A stretch of DNA of 64,000 nt from contig CAMYXF010000001.1 of NCBI GenBank assembly GCA_947303185.1, positions 124,001 to 188,000 on the forward strand, in the 5' to 3' direction. Position 1 is the first letter of the stretch. Each line of letters starts with the position of its first letter. Origin of the DNA: an uncultured Clostridia bacterium (lineage in GTDB: Bacteria > Bacillota > Clostridia > Saccharofermentanales > Saccharofermentanaceae). Both the position numbers and the translations under genes were made by a program. Shown piece by piece: positions 34,844-43,001 of the stretch. Under the pieces are notes generated by a model. It searched no databases and had not been told where the DNA came from. It worked only from the letters and a program-made list of their open reading frames with translations.

Positions 34844-35704
34844 TTAAGCCTTCGGGATAGGCAAAAGGCTCCTTGTATGCGCCTTGTATTCGGCATAGCC
34901 GGGCTTCTCAGACTGTCTCTTGTCAGCCATTGGAATACTTACCGTTAAGAAAAGAATTGTGTTGGCTAGAGCGCCTGCAGCAAACCACCAGTGATCAGGC
35001 ATGACGGATATGGCCTGTATAGCTACTCCCCACCACATAAGGATCTCACCGAGATAATTGGGGTGTCTTGCATACTTCCAAAGGCCCGTGCGGATAAGGC
35101 CGTGCTGACCGCTCTTTCTGTATCTCTGCATCTGCATGTCTGCTGCGAGCTGAAGCGTTGCAGCACCGATACAGACAGCCGCGCCTATATAGCTTCCGGC
35201 ATTCGCTCTAAGCTGATATTGAGTTACGTAAACTGCCGGAAGAGTAGTCAGATAAACAATGAGTGTGGGCATCAGATGAATCCCCAAGAAATTGATTAAC
35301 GGATAAAACTTGCCCGTATCTTTCTGGAGCTTGGTATAACGCCAATCCTGATGGTTAAGACCTCCGAAAACATATGCCCAGTTACCGGTAAGCCTTATTC
35401 CCCAGTAAACGATGGAAACCAAAAGCAGAATAGTTGCCGGTGCCGAAATATTATTTGTCAGGGCAAATCCCGCAACGATCACTATCGGCTGGACACTCCA
35501 GTAAGGATCGTATACGGAAGCGTTTTTGAATATCAGACTGAACACGAAAACAAATACGGTAGCAGCCACATCAGCGATCAGAAGACTTATCCAAGTCAGG
35601 TACCGCAGTGACATAAAAACCGCCACACCCAGAGCCGCGGCCAGAACATAGATAACCGTAATTACGATAATGCTTTTTGCTTTGCTGTTCTTGATGGAAT
35701 CCAT
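34844..35704 (-). CDS. DUF1295 / steroid 5-alpha-reductase-like membrane protein
   Basis: A 286-residue polytopic protein of the DUF1295 family, related to isoprenylcysteine methyltransferases and steroid reductases. The GLWKYARHPNYLGEILMWWGVAIQAI segment near the C-terminus is the family core; NPNYLGE-like motifs bind the nucleotide or SAM cofactor in relatives. About seven helices. It lies 6 bp after surE, so the two are cotranscribed. Function is not established. Confidence 0.8.
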   Translation of the reverse strand: MDSIKNSKAKSIIVITVIYVLAAALGVAVFMSLRYLTWISLLIADVAATVFVFVFSLIFKNASVYDPYWSVQPIVIVAGFALTNNISAPATILLLVSIVYWGIRLTGNWAYVFGGLNHQDWRYTKLQKDTGKFYPLINFLGIHLMPTLIVYLTTLPAVYVTQYQLRANAGSYIGAAVCIGAATLQLAADMQMQRYRKSGQHGLIRTGLWKYARHPNYLGEILMWWGVAIQAISVMPDHWWFAAGALANTILFLTVSIPMADKRQSEKPGYAEYKAHTRSLLPIPKA

Positions 35705-35710
35705 AAGTTA

Positions 35711-36424
35711 TCAGCAGTAGTTTTTAACTTTACCGACTGACACATAATTGTCGGTAATAGCAGCGAGGTCAGTACCTTCAGCGCCCTTCCAGTCAGGAAC
35801 GAGCTCAACCTGATAAATGGTCTTGTCGCCTTCTTTTCCTATCTCTTTATAAGAACCCGTAAAGAATGATTCCTGTGAGATCGTGCAGCCGTATTTGATA
35901 CCCTTGCACTCTTCGATCGTGCATCCCGGAAAATTGACATTCCATATCTCGTTATCACCTAAAGGCTTATCGATAAGTTCAGTTGCAAGCTGCTCTAAAT
36001 ACTTATCGGTAACTTCATGGGTACCGATGTGATTCTCTGAAAAAGCGATGGTATGGATCTTCTGGTTTGCAGCTTCCAAAGCAGCACCGACAGTTGCAGA
36101 ATACTGGATGCCGGATGCGATGTTATAGCCTTTGTTGATTCCCGTGAATACCACGTCAGGTCTGCCGGGTACAACGGTCGTGATGCCGAAAGACACACAG
36201 TCAGAAGGAGTTCCGGTAGTCGTGAATGCATGAACGCCTTCAACCGGGAAATCTACTTCCCATGCCTTAAGCGGCTCCCAGAAGTTTGCCGCATGGGACA
36301 TCGAACTGAACTGTCTGCACGGAGCTACGACCCATACTTCTCCGAACTTCTTTGCCATTGCAGCAAGTCTTGCAAGCGCTTCGGAATCTATACCGTCGTC
36401 GTTGGATACCAATATCTTTCTCAT
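35711..36424 (-). CDS. surE: 5'/3'-nucleotidase SurE
   Basis: A 237-residue metal-dependent nucleotidase. The N-terminal MRKILVSNDDGIDSEALARLA holds the Asp pair that binds the divalent metal, and VFTGINKGYNIASGIQYSATVGAALEA is the second family motif, with the active-site Asn. It dephosphorylates nucleoside monophosphates. It lies 19 bp behind the nitroreductase gene. Confidence 0.95.
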   Translation of the reverse strand: MRKILVSNDDGIDSEALARLAAMAKKFGEVWVVAPCRQFSSMSHAANFWEPLKAWEVDFPVEGVHAFTTTGTPSDCVSFGITTVVPGRPDVVFTGINKGYNIASGIQYSATVGAALEAANQKIHTIAFSENHIGTHEVTDKYLEQLATELIDKPLGDNEIWNVNFPGCTIEECKGIKYGCTISQESFFTGSYKEIGKEGDKTIYQVELVPDWKGAEGTDLAAITDNYVSVGKVKNYC

Positions 36425-36443
36425 ATATAAATCACCCTGATAA

Positions 36444-37211
36444 TTATTTAAGTTTATAGACTGCGTTGAGGTTCAGACGGTTAAAGTTACCGTCATCAGG
36501 AGTCAGTGTTCTTTCAAATGATATACCTTTATGCTCAAGGCATATATCAAGAAACAACATAAAAATACCTATATCAATGCTTCCGAAATAAGCAAGTCTG
36601 AAAGGCGGGATTATGCCGTGCTTTCCGGGACGTCTGTAGCGGTATACATCAAGCGTTCCGTCACCTTTGTTGACGACTTTCCAGGGCTGGATGTTGCATG
36701 CAGTAGGAGTGAGTCTTACGACTTCCGTAACGCCTTCTATCGCTTCACCTTCCCAGAACTCTTCCACGGGTACGCGGATAAATGTCGAGAGGTCTCCCGG
36801 TGTTCTGAATTTGGAATCATCATCGATCTTGCGGATGGCCATCATGATGACGTACTCAAGGCCCTGATACTTACGTTCTTTGGTCCTTCCTACGCCGAAC
36901 CACAAAGGTCCTATGCCCTTGCCTGTCAGATAGAGATCGAGCTGCTCGCCGATATAACCTATGTTCTGAAGGTATCCCGGCTTCTTTTCGCTGTAGATCA
37001 GAATGCAGTATTCCTCGCCTCTGTTGCAGCTCGTCTGTGAACCCGGAACGATCTTTATCTTTGTGTTGATGCCTTCGAAAAGAGGAGTGAACTTGTACCA
37101 CATCTCTTGTATCTCATTAAGTTCTTCCTGACTGATCTTTTTGCCGTCAGGCTCACCATATCTGTGGAAAGATTTACGCTTAAAGATAAGGTCATAATAA
37201 GATGTGTCCAT
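36444..37211 (-). CDS. Nitroreductase-family flavoprotein
   Basis: A 255-residue FMN-binding protein of the nitroreductase family. It starts with SYYDLIFKRKSFHRYGEPDGK, where the KRKSxRxY pattern binds FMN phosphate, and contains RLTPTACNIQPWKVV, the PSaxNxQPW-like flavin motif. The middle part (about 60-150) is diverged from NfsB-type enzymes. It may reduce quinones, nitroaromatics or a natural metabolite; natural substrate unknown. First gene of a surE-DUF1295 stretch. Confidence 0.85.
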   Translation of the reverse strand: MDTSYYDLIFKRKSFHRYGEPDGKKISQEELNEIQEMWYKFTPLFEGINTKIKIVPGSQTSCNRGEEYCILIYSEKKPGYLQNIGYIGEQLDLYLTGKGIGPLWFGVGRTKERKYQGLEYVIMMAIRKIDDDSKFRTPGDLSTFIRVPVEEFWEGEAIEGVTEVVRLTPTACNIQPWKVVNKGDGTLDVYRYRRPGKHGIIPPFRLAYFGSIDIGIFMLFLDICLEHKGISFERTLTPDDGNFNRLNLNAVYKLK

Positions 37212-37265
37212 AAGGCGCCCTCCAGGTCTTGTTCCGCTAATTATTCTAACATAAGAAACCCTCGC

Positions 37266-37300
37266 AAAAGAAAGGCTGCCTCTTATTTGAGACAGCCTTT
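37266..37300 (-). terminator. Terminator of the GH9 gene
   Basis: AAAGGCTGCCTC (37271-37282) pairs with GAGACAGCCTTT (37289-37300) apart from one wobble, followed on the minus strand by TCTTTT. Similar GCTGTCTC-type hairpins end other genes of the window (53769-53796, 57743-57765). Confidence 0.8.
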
Positions 37301-37326
37301 ATCAATTACCTGATTTGTATGTCTTA

Positions 37327-39576
37327 TCAGCCCTGGCTTACGACATAAGCGAAAAGGAATACGACAGGTGAATTCCAGTAGATAGTAACCTCGTTGAGTG
37401 AGTATGCCTGGTCGTTATCTGCATAGCAGAGAGCAGGAGCAGTACCGGTCAAAGTAGATTCTGCGTAAGGATCTTCGAGGTTCTGGTCAGGACCGCCTGC
37501 GATCATGCCGGGAACAGCAGAGCCTGTTGCCTCAGAAGGTCTGTGGTGAGGTGACTCAGGAGACAGCGTGCCGTAACCTGTAAGGAAGCAGTAACCTGTT
37601 CCGTTTGTACCGAGGAGATAATCGAGCTGTGATCTTGCGATCATGTCGCCCTTGTTATCGCCCTTTACTGCATCATAGAGCAGGAAGTACATACCGTTGT
37701 TTGCGATCGTCATGTTGCTTCCCCAAGGATATTCCTTAAGTGAAGAGTGATAGCTGTCAGCAGCTGTAGCAGCTTCGATATCGGAAAGACCGCTCATGAA
37801 GTTTGTAAGTACTACATCATAGATCTTGCCCTTTGTTGAAGCTGAGAGATATGCATAAGCAGCATACGCGCCTACACCCTGCCAGCCGAGATCGCCTGCG
37901 TTGGGAACGCCTGAACCTGCAAGAGCAGCAAATGCGTCATCATAAGCAGCATCGCCTGTAGCCTTAAAGAGCTCTGCATAAGCCCAGATTCTCTCGTCTG
38001 CATCGTTCTGGTCAGGATATTCACCTGTAGCGATACCGTCGGGATTTACGGCACCCTCAAAGTTAGGATGTGCATCAAGATATTCTGCAGCAAGCTTAGC
38101 CGCATCAAGGCACTTAGCTGCATACTCGGAATCGATATCAGCATATACAACTGAAGCCATAGCCATAACTGCTGCGAAATCGCCTGTAGCTGTTGTGGAT
38201 ACAGGGCAAACGATGAGTTCACCTGTCTCCTCTTCAGGCATTACGAATGCAGGGAAGTTAGCACATGTTACCTTGTGGTAAACGCCGCCGTCAGCTGCCT
38301 GCATCTTGAAGAGCCAGTCAAGCTCAAACTTAACTTCGTCAAGAACATCAGGAACACCGTTGCCGGATTCGGGAATGCCGAGGTCGTCGTCAAATGCGCT
38401 GGGATAGAGTGAGTAAGCGAGCATGAGGTCAGCTGCTGCCTTAGCGCCGGATACGACATATCTGCCGTAGTCGCCTGCATCGTGCCAGCCGCCTGATACA
38501 TCGATAGTCTCATCAGTGCCGTAGATTGTTGCTTCGCCGGTATGGCATGCAGGGTGAGCATAGTCACCTGCGAGGTCTTCTGTAAGCTCAACGCCACATC
38601 TCTGCAGATAGAACATACGGAGTGTTGCCTTGAAAGCGTCATCGTAAACGTCATCAGCAATAGCGAACTCATAAGATTCCTCGCTGCCTGATACAACCTT
38701 GTATGTACCGGGAGTTGTTACGGAAGAGAAGTCAAATCTTGCCTCGTCTCTTCCTGTGCTCTCGTTATATGCAGCTGCCTCAACAGCACCCTCATAAACA
38801 ACGGCACCTGTAGCAACGTCAACAACTGTTGCCTTGTCTGCAATCGCATCACCGTGGAATACGGCTACCTTATATCCTGTAGGGAGATAACCGATCTGGT
38901 TGAGGTTAATAGCTGCCGTTGCAGGTCCGAAGCCTGCGCTCGGGTCATAACCTGAATCATCAATACATCTCAAATCAATATTATCGTACATAACAGAATG
39001 CTCTACGTTCTCCAGACCGTCGAACTTGCCCATGTTGAAGCAGAGTCTCGGAGCCGGGTCACTTGCCTCCTCCATTGTGAATGTGTATTCAAAATGCTGT
39101 ACTTCAGTAGTTACGTGAATCGTGTCGATGTTATAAGGATGGTAATCGCTGCCGTTGATCTGGATTCTGTACTCAACGTCACGCTCGATAGTTGCGTAGC
39201 AGTCGAAAGACATCACATATGTACAATTCTGATAAAGAGCAAATCCGTCATAGAAAAGCTGGTTTGCCCAGTTAACAGTACCGATCGTCTTTACGTCATA
39301 CTGAAGCTCACCCTTGCTGTTAACGGAAACAGTTCCGTCACCGCCTTCAAGATATGTTCCCCAGGTGTGCTCTTTTGAAGCGAAGTCACCATTCTCGATC
39401 ATATTGAATCCCATGATCGAATTGGGATCTTGCGTCGGTTCTGTCTCTTCGCTTGTCTCAGGAACGGTCTCTGAATCAGAAGGTTCCACAGATTCGGAAG
39501 GAGCAGGTTTGGTACAGGAAGCCAGGCCAATCAGCATGGAACCTGCCAGGATCGCACTTACGATTTTCTTCTTCAT
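37327..39576 (-). CDS. Secreted GH9 endoglucanase, lipoprotein type
   Basis: A 749-residue glycoside hydrolase family 9 enzyme. A signal peptide ends in a lipobox (IGLASC), so the protein should be lipid-anchored outside the cell; a Ser/Glu/Thr-rich linker follows. Residues about 55-210 look like a CBM4/9-type beta-sandwich, then an immunoglobulin-like CelD domain (about 220-310), and the (alpha/alpha)6 catalytic domain with SGGWHDAGDYGRYVVSG (catalytic Asp pair), the PHHRPSEATG His motif and DNDQAYSLNEVTIYWNSPV with the proton-donor Glu. It cleaves beta-1,4-glucan such as cellulose or xyloglucan. Monocistronic. Confidence 0.93.
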   Translation of the reverse strand: MKKKIVSAILAGSMLIGLASCTKPAPSESVEPSDSETVPETSEETEPTQDPNSIMGFNMIENGDFASKEHTWGTYLEGGDGTVSVNSKGELQYDVKTIGTVNWANQLFYDGFALYQNCTYVMSFDCYATIERDVEYRIQINGSDYHPYNIDTIHVTTEVQHFEYTFTMEEASDPAPRLCFNMGKFDGLENVEHSVMYDNIDLRCIDDSGYDPSAGFGPATAAINLNQIGYLPTGYKVAVFHGDAIADKATVVDVATGAVVYEGAVEAAAYNESTGRDEARFDFSSVTTPGTYKVVSGSEESYEFAIADDVYDDAFKATLRMFYLQRCGVELTEDLAGDYAHPACHTGEATIYGTDETIDVSGGWHDAGDYGRYVVSGAKAAADLMLAYSLYPSAFDDDLGIPESGNGVPDVLDEVKFELDWLFKMQAADGGVYHKVTCANFPAFVMPEEETGELIVCPVSTTATGDFAAVMAMASVVYADIDSEYAAKCLDAAKLAAEYLDAHPNFEGAVNPDGIATGEYPDQNDADERIWAYAELFKATGDAAYDDAFAALAGSGVPNAGDLGWQGVGAYAAYAYLSASTKGKIYDVVLTNFMSGLSDIEAATAADSYHSSLKEYPWGSNMTIANNGMYFLLYDAVKGDNKGDMIARSQLDYLLGTNGTGYCFLTGYGTLSPESPHHRPSEATGSAVPGMIAGGPDQNLEDPYAESTLTGTAPALCYADNDQAYSLNEVTIYWNSPVVFLFAYVVSQG

Positions 39577-39618
39577 AATAAGCCTCCAAACAGCATGGAT
39601 TTGCGTTAAAACAAAGCG

Positions 39619-39627
39619 ATTATAACA
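39619..39627 (-). promoter_or_regulatory. Extended -10 promoter of the GH9 gene
   Basis: TGT followed by TATAAT (39619-39624) on the minus strand, an extended -10. No -35 consensus at 17 bases. The leader of about 36 bases ends in GGAGGCTTATT before the ATG. Confidence 0.5.
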
Positions 39628-39695
39628 TCACGGGAAGTCAAATCATATCAAATAGATATTATATATTTATATTCAGTTGCCCTGACCTGCGCGCG

Positions 39696-39738
39696 AAAAA
39701 ACAAAAACCGCAAACGTCATATAGGAACGTCTGCGGTT
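39696..39738 (-). terminator. Terminator after tRNA-Gln
   Basis: AACCGCAAACGT (39706-39717) pairs with ACGTCTGCGGTT (39727-39738) with one mismatch, followed on the minus strand by TTTTTGTTTTTT. It starts five bases after the tRNA 3' end. Confidence 0.85.
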
Positions 39739-39743
39739 TATAT

Positions 39744-39817
39744 TGGCTGCCGAACAAGGATTCGAACCTTGACAAACGGTGTCAGAGACCGGTGTGCTAC
39801 CGTTACACAATTCGGCA
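39744..39817 (-). tRNA. tRNA-Gln (anticodon CUG)
   Basis: 74 nt with encoded CCA. A 7-bp acceptor stem (TGCCGAA/TTCGGCA), D arm GTGT/GCAC, anticodon loop CTCTGAC and T arm CAAGG/CCTTG with TTCGAAT loop are all present. The anticodon CTG reads CAG codons. The first pair of the anticodon stem (27:43) is C opposite T, a mismatch. It is followed closely by an intrinsic terminator and is transcribed alone. Confidence 0.93.
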
Positions 39818-39882
39818 ATGAGTTTTACAACTCGGAGATTATAGCAAAGTGATTTCTGAAAATCAATACAGATAAATGCTTT

Positions 39883-40482
39883 TTATTCATTTATCTTTTC
39901 GAGAGGCGGCATAGCGCCAATTTCAGTCAGTTTCTGCCTTACTTTGCCCATGTCCTCATAGATCGGAATTTTGTTGGCCGGGTTGCGCAGAGCATAGGCC
40001 GGATGGTAAGTCGTCATGATGAAATATCCGTTCTTCTCTATAAAACGGCCTCTTACGTCATGCATTACGGGCTTTGTACCGAAGAATCCCTCGTATGCTG
40101 TAGAACCGCAAAGGAGTATTACCTTCGGCCTTACGAGCATGAACTGCTCGGCAAGCAGAGGCTTGCAGGCGTGAATCTCCTCAGGAGTAGGACGCCTGTT
40201 CTGGGGAGGTCTGCACTTGGCGATGTTACAGATATGGTAGTCGTTGTTGGTAAATCCATAGCTGCCCAGAAGGTTTTGAAGGAGCTGGCCGGATCTTCCT
40301 ACAAAAGGCAGACCCTGGATATCCTCGTTCTCGCCGGGTGCTTCGCCGATAATCATGAGCGGAGCTTTTCTGCTTCCCCTGTATATAACGACATTGGTAG
40401 CGCCGTCTCTCAAGCCGCAGTTCCTGCAGCTCTTGCATTTGCCTTCAAACGCTTCCCACTTCATCTCAAAATCGTCTGCCAT
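39883..40482 (-). CDS. Family-4 uracil-DNA glycosylase (iron-sulfur type)
   Basis: A 199-residue DNA-repair enzyme that removes uracil from DNA. The N-terminal CKSCRNCGLRDG and CNIAKCRPPQNR cysteines are those that bind a [4Fe-4S] cluster in family-4 enzymes. The catalytic loop is MIIGEAPGENEDIQGLPFVGRSGQLL, and the YHPAYALRNP His motif closes the active site. Formerly annotated as a phage SPO1-like DNA polymerase. It follows the Smr gene by 7 bp. Confidence 0.94.
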   Translation of the reverse strand: MADDFEMKWEAFEGKCKSCRNCGLRDGATNVVIYRGSRKAPLMIIGEAPGENEDIQGLPFVGRSGQLLQNLLGSYGFTNNDYHICNIAKCRPPQNRRPTPEEIHACKPLLAEQFMLVRPKVILLCGSTAYEGFFGTKPVMHDVRGRFIEKNGYFIMTTYHPAYALRNPANKIPIYEDMGKVRQKLTEIGAMPPLEKINE

Positions 40483-40489
40483 ATCAACC

Positions 40490-40828
40490 TCACTTGAACA
40501 TTACGACCGTAATGCCGTCATTATGTAAACCCCAGTCGCGGTCCCTTGAGACCACCGGGTGCTTTGCGCTCATGTCACGTCCTGCAGATGAGAAAGGTCC
40601 GAAATCCTCACCCGGACAGTAAGACTTGATCATACCGCGGGCAACATACTTACGGAGCTCAAGTCCTATCGCCTGCTTGATCGCACCGCCCGTTCCTGAA
40701 GAACCGTAGCCGTGCACGATCTTGGCAAAAGGCTGGCCTGAAGCCCTCGCGCGGTAAATGCCGTTCTGGAGCTTGACCATCGCCTGCTGTACCGTAGGAT
40801 GTCCCTGTTCGATATTAATGATCTGCAT
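40490..40828 (-). CDS. Stand-alone Smr-domain protein
   Basis: A 112-residue protein consisting of a single Smr domain: N-terminal NIEQGHPTVQQAMVKLQNGI helix and FAKIVHGYGSSGTGGAIKQAI, where HGxGxGxL-like residues form the nuclease site of MutS2-type Smr domains. Here the canonical leucine is changed, so activity is uncertain. A basic/hydrophobic tail follows. It is cotranscribed with uracil-DNA glycosylase, suggesting DNA or RNA quality control. The start at 40828 has AAGAGGTGACAG upstream. Confidence 0.8.
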   Translation of the reverse strand: MQIINIEQGHPTVQQAMVKLQNGIYRARASGQPFAKIVHGYGSSGTGGAIKQAIGLELRKYVARGMIKSYCPGEDFGPFSSAGRDMSAKHPVVSRDRDWGLHNDGITVVMFK

Positions 40829-40851
40829 CTGTCACCTCTTAAACATATCCA

Positions 40852-40873
40852 ATTATACAGCATGCGATATAAT
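40852..40873. promoter_or_regulatory. Back-to-back divergent -10 elements for smr and the RsuA-type gene
   Basis: TATAAT on the minus strand (40852-40857) serves the Smr gene with a leader of about 17 bases. TATAAT on the plus strand (40868-40873) ends six bases before the ATG at 40880, which implies a leaderless mRNA. Only 51 bp separate the two start codons, so each promoter's -35 region falls on the other's start site; binding should be mutually exclusive. Confidence 0.55.
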
Positions 40874-40879
40874 AATCTC

Positions 40880-41620
40880 ATGAGACTCGACAGATTACTC
40901 GCAAACAGCGGTTTAGGCACAAGATCACAGGTCAGGGATAAGATCTCCAAAGGCAGCGTCCAGGTAGGCGGCACCGTCATTACCGATGCATCTTTTCACG
41001 TGTCCGAAAATGACGCTATCATCTACGACGGCGAGCCCATCAATTGTCAGACAAAGCTCTACTATCTTCTCGATAAACCCGACGGAGTTCTTACCGCAAT
41101 GGAAGACAAGCGCCTCCCCTGCGTCGCGGATTACATTCCCTCCGAGCTCATGTCCAAGAAGCTCTCGCCCGTCGGCAGACTCGATTACCACACTTCAGGA
41201 CTTCTCATAATCACCAATGACGGAGAGCTCTCACACCGCCTCCAGTCACCCAAATACGAAGTTCCGAAAATCTACCTCGCAACATTCAGAGGCCTTGCCT
41301 GGACCGAAGAAGAGATCTCCACGGTCGCGAACGGATTTACCATAAGGGATAAAGGCTACGCAGAGCAGATCGCTCCTGCAGATCTTAAAGTCATCGATTC
41401 TTCTGAAGACGGATTCTCACAGGCCCTCCTTACCCTTCACGAAGGAAAGACTCACGAGGTCAGAAGGATATTTGCAAACTTCAATAAGGAAGTTGTAGCG
41501 CTTCGAAGAATAGAACTCGCAGGCATAAAGATAAGCAGAGAGCTTGATTCATGCGGAACGTTCAGACCGCTTACGGAATCAGAATTGAAAATGCTTTTCG
41601 AAGCTACGGGAATGGCCTGA
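40880..41620 (+). CDS. RsuA/RluB-type pseudouridine synthase
   Basis: A 246-residue enzyme with an N-terminal S4 domain (MRLDRLLANSGLGTRSQVRDKISKG) and a catalytic domain whose Asp lies in LSPVGRLDYHTSGLLIITNDG. HEVRRIFANFNKEVVALRRIELAGIKI is the family C-terminal motif. It modifies one uridine in 16S or 23S rRNA. The ATG at 40880 gives the normal family N-terminus; it has no Shine-Dalgarno sequence and lies six bases after a TATAAT. Convergent with the next gene, the stops being two bases apart. Confidence 0.93.
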   Translation: MRLDRLLANSGLGTRSQVRDKISKGSVQVGGTVITDASFHVSENDAIIYDGEPINCQTKLYYLLDKPDGVLTAMEDKRLPCVADYIPSELMSKKLSPVGRLDYHTSGLLIITNDGELSHRLQSPKYEVPKIYLATFRGLAWTEEEISTVANGFTIRDKGYAEQIAPADLKVIDSSEDGFSQALLTLHEGKTHEVRRIFANFNKEVVALRRIELAGIKISRELDSCGTFRPLTESELKMLFEATGMA

Positions 41621-41622
41621 AA

Positions 41623-42990
41623 TCAATCTGCGAAAGCCGCATTGATCAGGACCGTGATTACCTGTACTGCCTGGTCGTCATTCTTACTGTTAACGCACTG
41701 GCCGAAAACAAGCGAAGTTTTTCCGCTCATCCACTTAGCTTCAATACCAAGTCTTGCACAGACATCCTCATCGACGATCTCAATGCCGATCAGTACCGGT
41801 GTATCTGAAAACTCAGAAGGGTCATTAAGGTCTGCGTCGAGCACTCCGTTTTCGAGCATAAGCCTGTTGTTATAATCAACTGCCTGCTGCTCAGTCATGT
41901 AGATCGGAATGACACCGGCCTTTGCCTCGTCGGTAAGTCCGTCCATTATCCTGTCGTAGATCGGAGCAAGGTCCTTAAATGTGCTGAAATAATACGGATA
42001 GGATTCCTTATCGGAAATCATGACGTCAGGATCCATATAGAACATTGCGTTGAACGTCTCGTTTCCGTAGTCCTGCGCGGGAATGTCCTGATCGTTCGGA
42101 ACAACTAAGTCGGCCATGCCGATATAAGGGCTCTTGATGCCATCTGCAATAAGTGCTTCACGCATGTATGTATCGTCCAGTCTCATGTGACCGAAAACAA
42201 CGACCGTGCAATCAGATCTTACATTAGTTGCCACGCCGATGATGACTGCGATCGCAGCTATCGCAATGACGATTCCGAAAACAAAATTCTTCCAGTTGTA
42301 GTGGATAATGTTTTTCCAGTCACTCTTATATCTGCCGAAATACTTCGGTTCGGAGACCCTTCTCTCTTCTTCCTTCTGCCTTCTTTCGCGTCTGCCTGAA
42401 GCGATGTCATAAACGGCAGAGATCTCTTCTTCCATCTTAACGGATTCAGGATCGTCCTTGCCTCTGTAGTGCTTGGACATCTGCCAGAAGCGGTCATCTA
42501 TGACCTTAATGTCTGCATCAGCATCAAGGCCCATGTATTCCAGAGCCTCTTCGCGTGTCATCGATGCAAACTTATCTTCAGCCTTCTCTGTTTCTATTTC
42601 AGAAGGCTTCTTATCTTCATCATTTCCTGATGCTTTATCGTTATTATTCTGAATCACGGTATTAAATCTTCCTTCGCAGAAAGCGGCAACCCTCTTAGCT
42701 ATTTCAAGCCCGGCAGAATCAATGAGGACAAGATTCTCAAGTCCGCTCTTTTTAAGATTGGCAAGGAGCACTTTCTTGCTCCAGATGACATCATTTTCGC
42801 TGATTCCGGGGTCTGCTTTAAAATCCACAGTCATGCTCTTGCAAGAGTATCTCATGACCATGTCTGCAGCATGCATCATGGGGGTTCTGAAATCATCTCT
42901 TTTGACTTGCCCCTTCAATACAACAAGGACGATATTCTCGTCCTTCCTGTACTCAACTTTTATAAATTCCGAATCAAATACTTCGTTCAT
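41623..42990 (-). CDS. Uncharacterised protein: STAS-like, J-domain-like, membrane and extracytoplasmic regions
   Basis: A 455-residue protein I cannot assign. Residues 1-110 (EFIKVEYRKDENIVLVVLKGQVKRDDFRTP ...) resemble the alternating strands and helices of SpoIIAA/STAS-type anti-anti-sigma domains. After a charged linker, residues about 145-200 (EALEYMGLDADADIKVIDDRFWQMSKHYRG, ending in EEISAVYDIASGRRERRQ) look like a J-domain, though the HPD motif is not clear. One helix (about 235-258) follows, and the rest (VVVFGHMRLDDTYMREALIADG ...) should lie outside. Such a mixture of cytosolic signalling and surface parts is unusual. Monocistronic. Confidence 0.6.
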   Translation of the reverse strand: MNEVFDSEFIKVEYRKDENIVLVVLKGQVKRDDFRTPMMHAADMVMRYSCKSMTVDFKADPGISENDVIWSKKVLLANLKKSGLENLVLIDSAGLEIAKRVAAFCEGRFNTVIQNNNDKASGNDEDKKPSEIETEKAEDKFASMTREEALEYMGLDADADIKVIDDRFWQMSKHYRGKDDPESVKMEEEISAVYDIASGRRERRQKEEERRVSEPKYFGRYKSDWKNIIHYNWKNFVFGIVIAIAAIAVIIGVATNVRSDCTVVVFGHMRLDDTYMREALIADGIKSPYIGMADLVVPNDQDIPAQDYGNETFNAMFYMDPDVMISDKESYPYYFSTFKDLAPIYDRIMDGLTDEAKAGVIPIYMTEQQAVDYNNRLMLENGVLDADLNDPSEFSDTPVLIGIEIVDEDVCARLGIEAKWMSGKTSLVFGQCVNSKNDDQAVQVITVLINAAFAD

Positions 42991-43001
42991 TTAACTCCTG
43001 T

